Shown piece after piece: positions 40,884 through 49,601 of a stretch of DNA of 64,000 nt (the first letter of the stretch is position 1; each line of letters begins with the position of its first letter). Source of the stretch: Guptibacillus hwajinpoensis (GTDB lineage: Bacteria > Bacillota > Bacilli > Bacillales > Guptibacillaceae); NCBI RefSeq assembly GCF_029277305.1, contig NZ_CP119526.1; one strand, 5' to 3'. Under the pieces are notes generated by a model. It did not search any database, was not told the origin of the DNA, and saw only the letters and a list, made by a program, of their open reading frames with translations. Made by a program: the position numbers and the translations under genes.

Positions 40884-41534
40884 ATGAAGGTTCTAATTGT
40901 TGGAGCAAACGGTCAGATAGGAAAGCACCTTGTTTCATTTATTCAAGATCATAACGATTTAGAAGCGAAAGTAATGATACGTAAGGAGGAGCAAGCAGCT
41001 TCTTTTAAAGAGTTAGGTGCAGAAACCGCGGTTGTTGATTTGGAGGAAGATGTTCAAGCGATAGCGAAAGCGGCTGAGGGAGTAGATGCGATTGTCTTTA
41101 CAGCAGGTTCTGGACCAAACACTGGGGCAGACAAAACCATTCTAGTTGATTTAGATGGTGCTGTTAAAACAATGAAGGCAGCAGAAGAGGCTGGCGTGAA
41201 GCGCTTTGTCATGATTAGTTCTTTCGATACGACGCGTGAAGCCATCCAATCAGCACCGTCATCTTTTGCACCTTACGTAGCAGCAAAGCATTATGCAGAT
41301 GAATGGTTGAAATCGACTGATTTGGATTACACGATCATTCACCCAGGTGCACTATCAAATGACGATGGTATAGGAAAAGTGAATGCCGCATCTAGAGTAG
41401 AAAGAAATGAAATTCCTCGCGAAGATGTGGCGAGTGTGATTGTGGCTACTTTAGAAAATGATGCGACGATTGGCAAAGAATTTCAAGTAGTAACAGGAAC
41501 GAATTCGATTAAGGACGAGATCGATTCACTCTAA
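40884..41534 (+). CDS. NAD(P)-binding atypical SDR protein (YhfK/YwnB-like)
   Basis: 216 residues. N-terminal Rossmann loop VLIVGANGQIGKHLVSFIQ (GxxGxxG), then DAIVFTAGSGPNTG, VKRFVMISSFDTT and YVAAKHYADEWLKSTDLDYTIIHPGAL, as in the small atypical short-chain dehydrogenases related to NmrA-like sensors and to B. subtilis YhfK/YwnB. The YxxxK pair is present (YVAAK). It could be a reductase or a redox-sensing binder. Own leader of 145 bases; RBS AAAGGA. Followed by a hairpin. Confidence 0.85.
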   Translation: MKVLIVGANGQIGKHLVSFIQDHNDLEAKVMIRKEEQAASFKELGAETAVVDLEEDVQAIAKAAEGVDAIVFTAGSGPNTGADKTILVDLDGAVKTMKAAEEAGVKRFVMISSFDTTREAIQSAPSSFAPYVAAKHYADEWLKSTDLDYTIIHPGALSNDDGIGKVNAASRVERNEIPREDVASVIVATLENDATIGKEFQVVTGTNSIKDEIDSL

Positions 41535-41543
41535 TAGAGTAAT

Positions 41544-41584
41544 AATGGCCCCTTGTATAATTCATACAAGGGGCCATTGCTTTG
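41544..41584 (+). terminator. Hairpin after the SDR gene
   Basis: AATGGCCCCTTGTAT pairs perfectly with ATACAAGGGGCCATT around AATTC; the following run (GCTTTGTCTT) is only moderately T-rich. Probable terminator. Confidence 0.75.
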
Positions 41585-41665
41585 TCTTGATAATTTGTAT
41601 TTAATTGATTTTATTTTACAGATTTGAAAAAACAAGCATTTGCAGGGCAGATGCTTAATTAGATT

Positions 41666-42673
41666 TTACTTTGCTAATTCATCTCGATCAGCAGCCATCG
41701 GTGGTTGTTCTAACCAATTTCTTTCGATCAGCATTTTAACACCGTCATTTGAGAATTTGGCGATTTCTGTAACTAATCTTGCAACATCTACTGAAATATC
41801 ATATCTGAATGTCGATGTTAAACCAATCCCATAATTGAATAAGCTTCCCGCATTAGCTAATGCAACGTGATAAAGCATTAGCTTTTCTGAGAAAGGAGCA
41901 ACTTTTGATTCTAACACTTCAGGATCCCATAGCTGAGGAGCAGGTAAGTGATCTTTTGTAAGAAAATCTTGAAGAATAACGATGTTTTTATGTGATATAT
42001 CTCTTCCTCGCAATATATACTTCTTGATATCTTCCGATTGAACTACCTGACTAAATGCCATCATTAGGGACTTTCCTAATTGATTTGAATCTAAATTCAC
42101 ATACATGCTCGTTATTTCTGTAGAGGTCATCGGTCTTTGTTTACCAATTAATTTGTGTAGAAAATCTTTTGATTCAACGAATTTCACTTCAGTAGGAACT
42201 GGGATAAATGGAGACCTTATAATTAACCCTTTTGCTAACATTGCATCCATCGTTTCTTGATATAAATCATTCATATCTTTAACACATTGAGAAAAGTATT
42301 CTCTAACATCGGCTCTGAACGATACGGTTAGAGCATTAGAGAACTGAAGTAAGTTAATTCTAGACGTTTCCTTTAAGTAAAAGAGGTAGAATTTATCGGT
42401 AAAAACAGCCGGGGCTTGATCATTAACATCGTTTTTTCCGAAGCCTGCTGGAATCGCAAAACTTTCTTTATTGAATAGATCTTCTAACTTCATCATATGC
42501 TGCTTTGTCATATTACTGGCTTTTTCAAGGATGGCTTTGATGCGTTCATCGTCTACATTAGAAAGGTAATGCGTATATACACAGTTTAACAACGACTCAC
42601 CTATATAATTTTTCCATAGCTCACCGAGCTCAGAGGAAGTAAGGGTAATATGTCTACCATCTTGATTAGTCAA
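41666..42673 (-). CDS. DUF3231 family protein
   Basis: About 335 residues. It consists of two similar halves of mainly helical sequence: ITLTSSELGELWKNYIGESL near the start and RPMTSTEITSMYVNLDSNQL near residue 190 are equivalent, the usual DUF3231 duplication. Each half has conserved His/Glu positions in helices (THYLSNV, FYLKETSRINL), like ferritin-type bundles, but metal binding is not shown. The family is typical of spore-forming Bacillaceae. TTG at 42673 is preferred (CTGGGAGCG upstream, and the family begins near 'HIxLTSSE'); a GTG at 42715 would add 14 residues. Confidence 0.85.
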   Translation of the reverse strand: MTNQDGRHITLTSSELGELWKNYIGESLLNCVYTHYLSNVDDERIKAILEKASNMTKQHMMKLEDLFNKESFAIPAGFGKNDVNDQAPAVFTDKFYLFYLKETSRINLLQFSNALTVSFRADVREYFSQCVKDMNDLYQETMDAMLAKGLIIRSPFIPVPTEVKFVESKDFLHKLIGKQRPMTSTEITSMYVNLDSNQLGKSLMMAFSQVVQSEDIKKYILRGRDISHKNIVILQDFLTKDHLPAPQLWDPEVLESKVAPFSEKLMLYHVALANAGSLFNYGIGLTSTFRYDISVDVARLVTEIAKFSNDGVKMLIERNWLEQPPMAADRDELAK

Positions 42674-42766
42674 AACATCACGCTCCCAGTATGTATTCCA
42701 TACTAGCGTTTCCACAAGAAGGGTATTTATTCTTTTTAGTAAATTACCTAAACGATAGAGGGTTTA

Positions 42767-43801
42767 TTAGTTTGCAGATGGAACAAATGTATCTGAAATA
42801 TGAGTCGTCACTGGACCATAAACGTCCTGTTTGTTTTCAGGATATGTAATAATAAACCGGTTGAATACGTCATTACCATAGAAAAACTTATCATAAATAA
42901 TCATTCCATTTTCTACATAAGATAGCACGAACCAATTATCTGCCAATCGATCATAAGCGATTGGAACTGAAATAGTGTCTATCGATTGCTGATAGATATC
43001 CTCGATTGTTTCATCCCTAACATTATGAGAACCAAAAACTGTGATTTCCAACTCTTCATTATAGAATGTTAATCCATCTCCATTTGTTGGTGGAGATCCC
43101 GCTGTTAAATACGATGGGTACTCAATTTTAAATCTGAATCTTTCATTAGTGTAGGAAGTGTAAGTTATTCCTTCATCAACTTTCTCAGTATCTTTTTTTG
43201 TAGTAGCGGCTTTACCTTCTGTTTGGTCTGTAGAGGCGGAAACATTTACGTCTTCCAACTCATCTAAAGACTTATGAACTCTTTTAGTAAGCTTCGCTAA
43301 TTCATCCTTGTAATAAGAAAGTGCATCTTCAGACTGAAGTTTCATATTAAGGGATTGAATTTCTTCGAGGGCGCGATTATATTCTTCTATTGAAATGAGT
43401 TGGTTAATTGTATCTATTGTCTCTTCTGTAGCAACAAGTTCTTCTTGTTCATCTAGAATCGTCATTTGCCATTTCCTTGCCTCTTTTTGAACAGTTATTA
43501 ATCCATCATCTTGATTTGCAATCGCTTTAAAGGCATCTAGAGAAGAAACGTATTTTTCTTGATGATAGAGATCAATACCTTCTTCCATTTGACTTGCTTG
43601 TTCGAAATAAGTAAGGGCTTTTTTATTGTTTGCTTGTTCTGATAAAGCAACTTCAAAATAAATGGCTGCTTGATGATAATCTTGCTGACCAATACTATCA
43701 ATTCCTTTACCCATTGCATTTTGGTAGTCGCTGCTCGCACATGAGGTGAGAAGAGTAATGCAAAGAATACCAACTGATAAGAAGGTGGAACGATGTTTCA
43801 T
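42767..43801 (-). CDS. Lipoprotein with TPR-like helices and a C-terminal PsbP-like domain
   Basis: 344 residues. Signal peptide with lipobox LLTSC (Cys21), so exported and lipid-anchored. Residues about 25-180 are helical repeats (GIDSIGQQDYHQAAIYFEVA, GIDLYHQEKYVSSLDAFKAI), each TPR-like, followed by a low-complexity Ser/Thr/Lys linker (about 195-215). The C-terminal part (TNERFRFKIEYPSYLTAG onward) resembles PsbP-like domains seen at the end of Gram-positive surface lipoproteins. I do not recognise a named homologue; role unknown. Single gene with its own ribosome site GGAG. Confidence 0.7.
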   Translation of the reverse strand: MKHRSTFLSVGILCITLLTSCASSDYQNAMGKGIDSIGQQDYHQAAIYFEVALSEQANNKKALTYFEQASQMEEGIDLYHQEKYVSSLDAFKAIANQDDGLITVQKEARKWQMTILDEQEELVATEETIDTINQLISIEEYNRALEEIQSLNMKLQSEDALSYYKDELAKLTKRVHKSLDELEDVNVSASTDQTEGKAATTKKDTEKVDEGITYTSYTNERFRFKIEYPSYLTAGSPPTNGDGLTFYNEELEITVFGSHNVRDETIEDIYQQSIDTISVPIAYDRLADNWFVLSYVENGMIIYDKFFYGNDVFNRFIITYPENKQDVYGPVTTHISDTFVPSAN

Positions 43802-43899
43802 ATAAGAACTCCTTTGATATGGTAGTTACTAGCAATTGTATTTTATCAGAAACTATGACTATTGTAGGTCATTTTTCCAAATATTTCTTAAACTAATGT

Positions 43900-43936
43900 A
43901 AAAACAACCACTGGAGATTCTTCTTCAGTGGTTGCA
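43900..43936 (-). terminator. Terminator of the YjcZ-type gene
   Basis: CAACCACTG and CAGTGGTTG pair around GAGATTCTTCTT; on the minus strand the stem is followed by TTTTTA. Confidence 0.85.
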
Positions 43937-43944
43937 ATGAAAAA

Positions 43945-44106
43945 TTAGCAATCTTCTCCTTTAATAAAAGAAGCGCCAATAATGATAAGAAGGATAAACA
44001 ATACAACGATTAATGCAAACCCGTTACCATATCTTGCGCCACCAACCGGGCCGCAGTTAGCTGGTCCAACTTGGTTTCCATATCCACATCCATAACCGTA
44101 ACTCAT
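43945..44106 (-). CDS. YjcZ family small sporulation protein
   Basis: A 53-residue gene beginning at ATG 44106 behind GAGGAGATGATT. The N-terminal half is Gly/Tyr/Cys-rich (MSYGYGCGYGNQVGP), and the second half is a single membrane span, GFALIVVLFILLIIIGASF, with a GEDC tail. This two-part design is diagnostic of YjcZ-type proteins (TIGR01732-like), produced in sporulating Bacillus cells. The middle NQVGPANCGPVGG insert makes it longer than the usual 25-30 residue members. It ends at a good terminator. Exact function unknown. Confidence 0.88.
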   Translation of the reverse strand: MSYGYGCGYGNQVGPANCGPVGGARYGNGFALIVVLFILLIIIGASFIKGEDC

Positions 44107-44220
44107 ATAATCATCTCCTCTCATTGAATCTACTTTATTGTATGAAGGAGAATGCTCTGGTGAATAGGTGATGGACTAGTTCTATTTAAGATAGGTTAAT
44201 TTTAATATTATTCACAAATA

Positions 44221-44250
44221 AAAGGACTACTATATGAATAGCAGTCCTTC
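44221..44250 (-). terminator. Terminator after desR
   Basis: AAGGACTACTAT pairs with ATAGCAGTCCTT (one mismatch) around ATGA; on the minus strand it is followed by TTTTATTTG. Confidence 0.85.
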
Positions 44251-44272
44251 TATCAATTAAATGATCAATAAA

Positions 44273-44872
44273 TTATTTAAACCAACCTTTTTCTTTAAAC
44301 CTAGAAATGGCTTCAATCCGGTTTGTGACCTCTAACTTATCGAGTATAACGGAGATATAATTTCGAACAGTTCCAGGAGTAATATATAGCTCACTCGAAA
44401 TATCTTTCGTATTCTTGCCGTCTGCCATTAGCTGAATAACTTGCTTCTCACGTTCTGTTAGAGGATTTTCATTACCAAAAGCAAGGTCAACTAGTTCAGG
44501 TGAGAAAATCCGCTGGCCCTCCATGATCTTACGAATAGAGCTTGCGAGCTCATCACTTGGACTGTCTTTAAGGAGATAACCGCTTACGCCTGCTTTACGT
44601 GCTCTTTCGAAGTACCCAGCTCGAGCAAAAGTGGTTAGGATAATAATTTTACATGATTCGTTACTTAATTCTTCAGCAGCATCAAGTCCGCTTTTTGTAG
44701 GCATCTCAATGTCCATGATGCAAACATCAGGCTTTAGTTTTTTCACTAGGGAACAAGCTTCTTCTCCGTTTGTTGCCTGCCCGACAACCTCCATTCCTTC
44801 TTCAAGATCAAGTAAGGAGCCTAGCGCCCCAAGCAGCATGCGTTGATCTTCTGCTAATACGATGCGTATCAC
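44273..44872 (-). CDS. desR: Response regulator DesR
   Basis: 199 residues, NarL/FixJ family. Receiver domain: acidic pocket LAEDQ, phosphorylation site Asp54 in VCIMDIEMP, conserved Thr/Lys (IILTTFA, YLLKDSP). C-terminal LuxR-type HTH: LTEREKQVIQLMADGKNTKDISSEL followed by the recognition helix in TPGTVRNYISVILDKL. It overlaps the upstream desK by four bases (ATGA). The pairing with a DesK-like kinase and a desaturase gene identifies it as DesR, which activates des when membranes stiffen in the cold. Confidence 0.93.
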   Translation of the reverse strand: MIRIVLAEDQRMLLGALGSLLDLEEGMEVVGQATNGEEACSLVKKLKPDVCIMDIEMPTKSGLDAAEELSNESCKIIILTTFARAGYFERARKAGVSGYLLKDSPSDELASSIRKIMEGQRIFSPELVDLAFGNENPLTEREKQVIQLMADGKNTKDISSELYITPGTVRNYISVILDKLEVTNRIEAISRFKEKGWFK

Positions 44873-46011
44873 ACCGATCCCTCCTGTTCATTTTGTTGGA
44901 CGACATTTGGTACACGAATGTTTAATATTGTTCCATTGTTTGATTGTATTTCTAGAGACCCATTAACAAATTCTAGACGTTCCCTCATACCTTGAAGTCC
45001 ATTTCCTTTGAAGGAGCTAGCTCCTTTTGGCATGCCTTCTCCGTTATCTTCGACCTGAATAAAGACTTCGTTAAGAGATTGTTTAATAATGACCCGACAC
45101 CAAGTGGCATTGCTATGTTTTACAATATTAGTTACAGCTTCTTTGAGGCACATACTAAGAACGTTTTCTACTAGTAAAGGTGTATGATCAAGAGCTTGCT
45201 TTCCTTCGAAACGAAATTCCATCTCTGCAGCACTTAATAGTTGCTGAACGCGGAGTAATTCGTCCTCAACCTTTGCTCCTCTCATATTAGAAACCATTTC
45301 ACGTACTTCTTTTAAAGCTGTTCGAGCGGTTTGTCGAATGTCATGAATTTCATTAATTGCTGCCTCAGGCTTAACTGGGATTAACTTTCTAGCAAGATCG
45401 CTTTTAAGACCAATCATCGACAGCTTTTGTCCAAGTGTGTCATGTAAGTCACGTGCAATTCGTTCCCGTTCTTCAATTACCATTAGCTGCGATATTTTCT
45501 CATTCGCATTTTCAAGCTGTTCTTCTAAACGATGCTGTTTATTACGATAGCGAATGGTGAAAGGTAATAGCGCTACGCCCAGGACACACACGAAAATAAA
45601 TGGAAGTTGTGGAAATAGGGACTCGTTGTTCGTAAAGAAAATAATTACCGTTGCTGCGATCGTAGTTGTGAGATGAACAATGTATAGCGACAAGAACCCT
45701 GCTTTATTCGCTATGTTTCCTATAAAAAAGGCTAAGAAGAGAGAAAAATATACGTAGCCAAACAAGATCGTCATCACAATACTGATAGACATTTCAATAC
45801 TGACCCATAAATACACGAGCTTGCTATTTGAAATAAATGATAGACGGTAAGATAAGAAAAATAATAAAATGACGAAGATGCCAACGGTAATTTCAATAAC
45901 AGACGATGATCTGAATATAAAGAAGAAGGGGAGTAGACAAAAGATAATCCAAACATAAGAGCTAATTCCAGTATTCTTAGGAATAATATGATACCAATTC
46001 TGCATACGCAT
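44869..46011 (-). CDS. desK: Thermosensor histidine kinase DesK
   Basis: 380 residues. N-terminal half has about five membrane spans between residues 18 and 152, which sense bilayer thickness and fluidity, then a coiled-coil linker (HRLEEQLENANEKISQLMVI). The phospho-acceptor His190 lies in RERIARDLHDTLGQKLSMIG, the HisKA_3 type. The ATPase domain shows LKEAVTNIVKHSNA (N box), VEDNGEGMP (G1) and GNGLQGMRERLEF (G2). Residue pattern follows B. subtilis DesK closely. It is cotranscribed with desR; a terminator separates the pair from des upstream. Confidence 0.93.
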   Translation of the reverse strand: MRMQNWYHIIPKNTGISSYVWIIFCLLPFFFIFRSSSVIEITVGIFVILLFFLSYRLSFISNSKLVYLWVSIEMSISIVMTILFGYVYFSLFLAFFIGNIANKAGFLSLYIVHLTTTIAATVIIFFTNNESLFPQLPFIFVCVLGVALLPFTIRYRNKQHRLEEQLENANEKISQLMVIEERERIARDLHDTLGQKLSMIGLKSDLARKLIPVKPEAAINEIHDIRQTARTALKEVREMVSNMRGAKVEDELLRVQQLLSAAEMEFRFEGKQALDHTPLLVENVLSMCLKEAVTNIVKHSNATWCRVIIKQSLNEVFIQVEDNGEGMPKGASSFKGNGLQGMRERLEFVNGSLEIQSNNGTILNIRVPNVVQQNEQEGSV

Positions 46012-46093
46012 CTCCTTTCTGATAGTAGACTTTGATTACAGGATATATCAAATAATGGTTTCAATTCTAGTATAAAGGTTGCCATGGCACTTG

Positions 46094-46123
46094 AAAAACC
46101 CATTCAAAGCTGAATGGGTTTTT
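46094..46123 (-). terminator. Terminator between des and desKR
   Basis: AAAAACCCATTCA pairs perfectly with TGAATGGGTTTTT around AAGC, with A and T runs built into the stem, so it works on either strand. It lies ten bases past the des stop. Confidence 0.92.
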
Positions 46124-46132
46124 CAGGTGATG

Positions 46133-47191
46133 CTATTTTTCTTGGAGACTTGGACGTTTTGTATTTATCATCCCAAACTTGCTGGGATTTTTAAGATAAG
46201 GTTTAACCTCTTTAAAGGTAACAAATGTTTTGTTCTTTGTATCATAAAGGCGGAATCGGATCGACTCAAGGCTTGATCGTAATGTAATTGTCGTTGCCTT
46301 ATGAAGGGGCGGTGTTGATTCATGCGCCTTCTCAAGATGATAGTTAGGTACTCTTGGGCTCAGGTGGTGCACATGGTGATAACCAATGCTTCCTGATACC
46401 CACTGAAGAATTTTAGGAAGCTTGTAGTAAGAACTTCCATCAACTGCAGCTTTTACAAAGTCCCATTCTGATTCGTCTTCATAATACGAGTCCTCGAATT
46501 GGTGCTGTACGTAGAACAACCAGATTCCAAGTGAGCCTGCAACGTAAAGGATTGGAAGTTGAATGATAAGGAACGCTTCCCATCCAATCGCTAGAATCAA
46601 TAGGGAATAGATTGCAACGATTGATGCGTTTGTAATATAAGTGTTCATACGCTCTTTTCGTTTCGCGTCTTTCCGGTTAAACCGATTAGCAATTAGGAAC
46701 AAGTAGATTGGACCAAGTCCAAACATCACGATGGGATTTCGGTACAGACGATAAGCGAGTCTTCCCCAGAAGGTCGCTGCCGCATACTCTTCAACCGTCA
46801 TCACCCATATATCGCCTGTTCCTCGCTTATCTAGGTTTCCACTCGTAGCGTGGTGAATATTATGCTCGCGTTTCCACTTTTCAAATGGAAAGAGTGTGAT
46901 GATCCCAGTAATTGTTCCAACAATTTTGTTGGCTTTTTGGCTTTTGAAGAAAGAACCGTGTGTGCAATCGTGAAAAATAATAAACATTCGAACAACAAAT
47001 CCTCCTGCGATCATCGCAAGTGGAACGGCTAACCAGGCAGAAACGCTTAAGCTCTGATAAGCCAGAAACCATAGCAATAAGAATGGAAGAAGGGTGTTCA
47101 AGAGCTGTCGTACCCCTACGACCTTGTCGGGTTTAGCGAAAGTTGATACACTTTTTTTCAATTCTTTTTGTTTTTGTTTTTGTTCATTCAT
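46133..47191 (-). CDS. des: Delta5-type acyl-lipid desaturase Des
   Basis: 352 residues from ATG 47191 (AAAGGGG seven bases upstream; the ATG at 47215 has none). Integral membrane di-iron desaturase acting on fatty acids in membrane lipids. The three histidine boxes are present: HDCTHGSF, HNIHHATSG and HHVHHLSP; several hydrophobic pairs of spans separate them. Next to desK and desR it is the target of that system: cold raises its expression and unsaturation restores fluidity. Delta5 position is inferred from the Bacillus homologue. Confidence 0.93.
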   Translation of the reverse strand: MNEQKQKQKELKKSVSTFAKPDKVVGVRQLLNTLLPFLLLWFLAYQSLSVSAWLAVPLAMIAGGFVVRMFIIFHDCTHGSFFKSQKANKIVGTITGIITLFPFEKWKREHNIHHATSGNLDKRGTGDIWVMTVEEYAAATFWGRLAYRLYRNPIVMFGLGPIYLFLIANRFNRKDAKRKERMNTYITNASIVAIYSLLILAIGWEAFLIIQLPILYVAGSLGIWLFYVQHQFEDSYYEDESEWDFVKAAVDGSSYYKLPKILQWVSGSIGYHHVHHLSPRVPNYHLEKAHESTPPLHKATTITLRSSLESIRFRLYDTKNKTFVTFKEVKPYLKNPSKFGMINTKRPSLQEK

Positions 47192-47253
47192 ATGGTTACC
47201 CCTTTTTTTAGGCATAGTTAATATAACGTTAAGCCTAATGATAGAGGAAGTGG

Positions 47254-47270
47254 TGTCATAGTGTAAGACA
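47254..47270 (-). promoter_or_regulatory. Candidate DesR operator upstream of des
   Basis: TGTCATAGTGTAAGACA is a dyad (TGTC...GACA, seven-base arms with one mismatch), 63-79 bases before the des start. A further ACGTCAGGACA at 47274-47284 may be a second half-site. DesR binds paired inverted sites at this distance in B. subtilis; I infer the same here. Confidence 0.5.
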
Positions 47271-47336
47271 TAAACGTCAGGACAAACCCATGATAAATGT
47301 CATGGGTTTGCTGGGGGATGATTGGAAAAAGCATCA

Positions 47337-47999
47337 TTAAACATCTCTATGAACTTGTTGGATAGCATTCCGTTCTTGTGTCATTAACTGATACACTTTA
47401 ATTGCGATAACCAGAAAAAACCCACCAAAGGCGTAACCTGCAATCACGTCAGTCGCATAATGTTCCCCAGCAGCAACACGACTTACTCCAATGCAAATAA
47501 GTAATAAGGATACGATTAGGAAACTTGTGTTTTTAATGATTGCATTAGATGTGTAATGGTAAATGAAATACACAATAAGCCCATACATGATGAAACCAAC
47601 CATCACATGCCCGCTAGGGAAACTGAAACCATCTTCCAACATGTTTCCGGTTGGGCGTTCGCGTTGAGTCCAGCTTTTAATGAGCTTATTAACGATGTTT
47701 CCACCCATTACAAATACAAACACCGTAATCATGCCAGCGTAATCCCTTTTTTTAATCCAGAGAATTCCGATGACAAGTAGAGAAATCGTAATCATTGCAG
47801 GTTTAGATGCGGAAAGTGCTAATGTTTCCAGAATGTGTAGCCAATCAGTCGTTATGGTGCGTGTGAAATACTTTGAAAGTGCTGCGTCTAATTGGAATGA
47901 ACCGTTTTGTAAGATGCCTCTAGTAATAAAAATGATAATGGCCAAACTTGCGATGAGTAGAGTAGTAAGTAAAATGGTTTGTTTTCTGTTTCTGTTCAT
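47337..47999 (-). CDS. PAP2-family lipid phosphatase
   Basis: 220 residues from ATG 47999 (AAAGGTGA six bases upstream; longer readings start without an RBS). Membrane protein of about six spans. The three phosphatase motifs are visible: KSWTQRERPTGN (KxxxxxxRP), SFPSGHVMVG (PSGH), and SRVAAGEHYATDVIAGY (SRxxxxxHxxxD), so it should be active on undecaprenyl-, phosphatidylglycerol- or similar lipid phosphates at the outer membrane face. The exact substrate is open. The hairpin at 47283-47310 lacks a T run and is not a clear terminator. Confidence 0.88.
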   Translation of the reverse strand: MNRNRKQTILLTTLLIASLAIIIFITRGILQNGSFQLDAALSKYFTRTITTDWLHILETLALSASKPAMITISLLVIGILWIKKRDYAGMITVFVFVMGGNIVNKLIKSWTQRERPTGNMLEDGFSFPSGHVMVGFIMYGLIVYFIYHYTSNAIIKNTSFLIVSLLLICIGVSRVAAGEHYATDVIAGYAFGGFFLVIAIKVYQLMTQERNAIQQVHRDV

Positions 48000-48070
48000 T
48001 GCCTTCACCTTTCTTCTAAAAAATACCTTTTTCATTATACGGATAATTTTTTCCAAAAGGTAGACTAAAC

Positions 48071-48107
48071 AAAAAAAACCTCGAAATCTCTGTTAAGGAT
48101 TTCGAGG
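48071..48107 (-). terminator. Terminator of the hexulose isomerase gene
   Basis: CCTCGAAATC pairs perfectly with GATTTCGAGG, followed by eight T residues on the minus strand (A run at 48071-48078). Confidence 0.92.
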
Positions 48108-48115
48108 CTGAAAAA

Positions 48116-48670
48116 CTATTCTAGATTTGCATGTTTCCCGTACATCTTATTCGTATCTAACCCCTTTTTCTCCATGAATCGTAAAATAATTGCATCATAG
48201 AAAAGTAAAAGAGTTTGTTCAAATAAAGATCCCATTGGCTGAATCGTTTCATAATCACCAGATTGGTCTTTTGGTGATCCTGGTAATGATACGATAATGT
48301 CTGCTAATTCACCGATTGTAGAATCGGGATTAATTGTAACAGCGGCGATCTTTCCACCAATGTTAGAAGCTTTATTGGCAATGGAAACGAGCTGTTTCGT
48401 TTCACCAGAACCTGATCCGATAATGATTAGATCACCCTCATCAAAGGTTGGTGTGACCGTTTCGCCAACAACGTAAGCATCAATTCCCATATGCATCATA
48501 CGCATAGCAAATGATTTTGCCATGAAGCCAGATCGGCCACCGCCAGCAACGAAAACCTTGTTTGCTTCGAGAATTTCGTTCGCTAGCTGTTCAGCTTCTT
48601 CGTCAGCAATGAGATCTACTGAACGATTTAGCTCATCTATAATTTCAGCTAAATAGTGAGTAGTCTGCAT
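48116..48670 (-). CDS. hxlB: 6-phospho-3-hexuloisomerase
   Basis: 184 residues, SIS-fold isomerase that turns D-arabino-3-hexulose-6-phosphate into fructose-6-phosphate in formaldehyde fixation through the ribulose monophosphate pathway. Conserved: VFVAGGGRSGFMAKSFAMRMMHMG (about 39-62), LIIIGSGSGETKQLV (about 81-95), TINPDSTIGELAD and PMGSLFEQTLLLFYDA. The normal partner hxlA (the synthase) is not adjacent; the neighbour upstream is an esterase. The Shine-Dalgarno (AGGGAT) lies in the 3' arm of a stable hairpin. Confidence 0.9.
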   Translation of the reverse strand: MQTTHYLAEIIDELNRSVDLIADEEAEQLANEILEANKVFVAGGGRSGFMAKSFAMRMMHMGIDAYVVGETVTPTFDEGDLIIIGSGSGETKQLVSIANKASNIGGKIAAVTINPDSTIGELADIIVSLPGSPKDQSGDYETIQPMGSLFEQTLLLFYDAIILRFMEKKGLDTNKMYGKHANLE

Positions 48671-48680
48671 GAATGCTTAT

Positions 48681-48707
48681 CCCTGCGCGCTCTAGAAGCG
48701 TGCAGGG
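48681..48707 (-). promoter_or_regulatory. Hairpin that can mask the hxlB ribosome site
   Basis: CCCTGCGCGC and GCGTGCAGGG form ten pairs with one wobble around TCTAGAA. On the minus strand the 3' arm ends ...CAGGG directly followed by AT, so the AGGGA of the hxlB Shine-Dalgarno is half inside the stem, nine bases before the ATG. No T run follows, which speaks against a terminator for the upstream esterase gene. Confidence 0.6.
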
Positions 48708-48717
48708 GGTTTGTATT

Positions 48718-49515
48718 TTAGTGTTCAACCAATAGCTTTATTTCTTCTTTGATCGTTTCCCATGCGAAAGATGTTGTATCGATTAACATGAAATGTTCTG
48801 CGGAAGGAAGCTCAATTAGTTTTACGAAATCACCTTCACCTTCAGCTTCCCGCTGATAGTAGTCGCTAATACCGATGGGAACGTTTATATCTAATGCACC
48901 GTGAACAAGAATTTGTTGCACACTGAGTGGGAGAAGTTCAATGGGTGATGCATTTTTGTACCGCTCTGGATAATTTTCTGGTGAACCACCTATCAGCTCA
49001 GCCGTTGGATTGTTGGGATCAAGAGAAAGAGCTTGATCTCTATAATTGTGGACACCATACATCATCTCGAGATCGTTCACACCTGCTAGGCTAACCACTC
49101 CGTGAAGAGGAAGCGGGTTCTTGATAAATAATTCGTTATTCTTGTCAATTCGGTTGCGTGCAGCAAGCCATGTGGCAAGATGACCGCCAGCGGAATGCCC
49201 AATCGTGACAACCTTCTCAAGATTAAGCGGGAAAGATTTAGCGAGCTCTCTTATGTAGTCAGTTGCTTGTGCAGCGTCTGTCAGTGTTCCGGGGTAGCCG
49301 CCACCTTCTTGTCCGGTTCGACGATATTCAATATTCCAGGTAGCAAATCCACTTTTCGTTAAATCCTCCGCTACTTCACGCATAATTTCGAGAGTGAACG
49401 GTTTTCTCCAAAAGCCCCCATGTATCACAACAGCAACGGGGAAAGGTCCTTCACCTTCTGGAAGACGTAGCTCACCGAATTGGTTTTCATTTTCACCATA
49501 AAACAATTTCTCCAT
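48718..49515 (-). CDS. Alpha/beta hydrolase (esterase/kynurenine formamidase-like)
   Basis: 265 residues from ATG 49515 (AAAGGCGG nine bases upstream; the earlier start at 49545 is unsupported). HGG oxyanion loop in VVIHGGFWRKPF (about 33-44), nucleophile elbow TIGHSAGGHLATWLAAR (about 112), an acid in VHGALDINVPIG, and the catalytic histidine in PSAEHFMLID. It resembles the BD-FAE / kynurenine formamidase subgroup. Its stop is 47 bases before hxlB, so both are probably on one transcript. Substrate unknown. Confidence 0.88.
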   Translation of the reverse strand: MEKLFYGENENQFGELRLPEGEGPFPVAVVIHGGFWRKPFTLEIMREVAEDLTKSGFATWNIEYRRTGQEGGGYPGTLTDAAQATDYIRELAKSFPLNLEKVVTIGHSAGGHLATWLAARNRIDKNNELFIKNPLPLHGVVSLAGVNDLEMMYGVHNYRDQALSLDPNNPTAELIGGSPENYPERYKNASPIELLPLSVQQILVHGALDINVPIGISDYYQREAEGEGDFVKLIELPSAEHFMLIDTTSFAWETIKEEIKLLVEH

Positions 49516-49601
49516 ACTCTTTACCGCCTTTCTGATCCGAATCAATTCTCCTTCATTATGGCATAAAGGAATCGTTCCGTCAGACGGGAAGAAATTGAAA
49601 A

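Noticed and set aside
41640..41834. Open frame of 64 codons antisense to the DUF3231 gene
   Set aside because: Antisense shadow of a coding region; no independent support.
47283..47310. Hairpin CAAACCCATGA/TCATGGGTTTG as terminator of the PAP2 gene
   Set aside because: Perfect stem but no T run on the minus strand; it could as well be part of the des control region.
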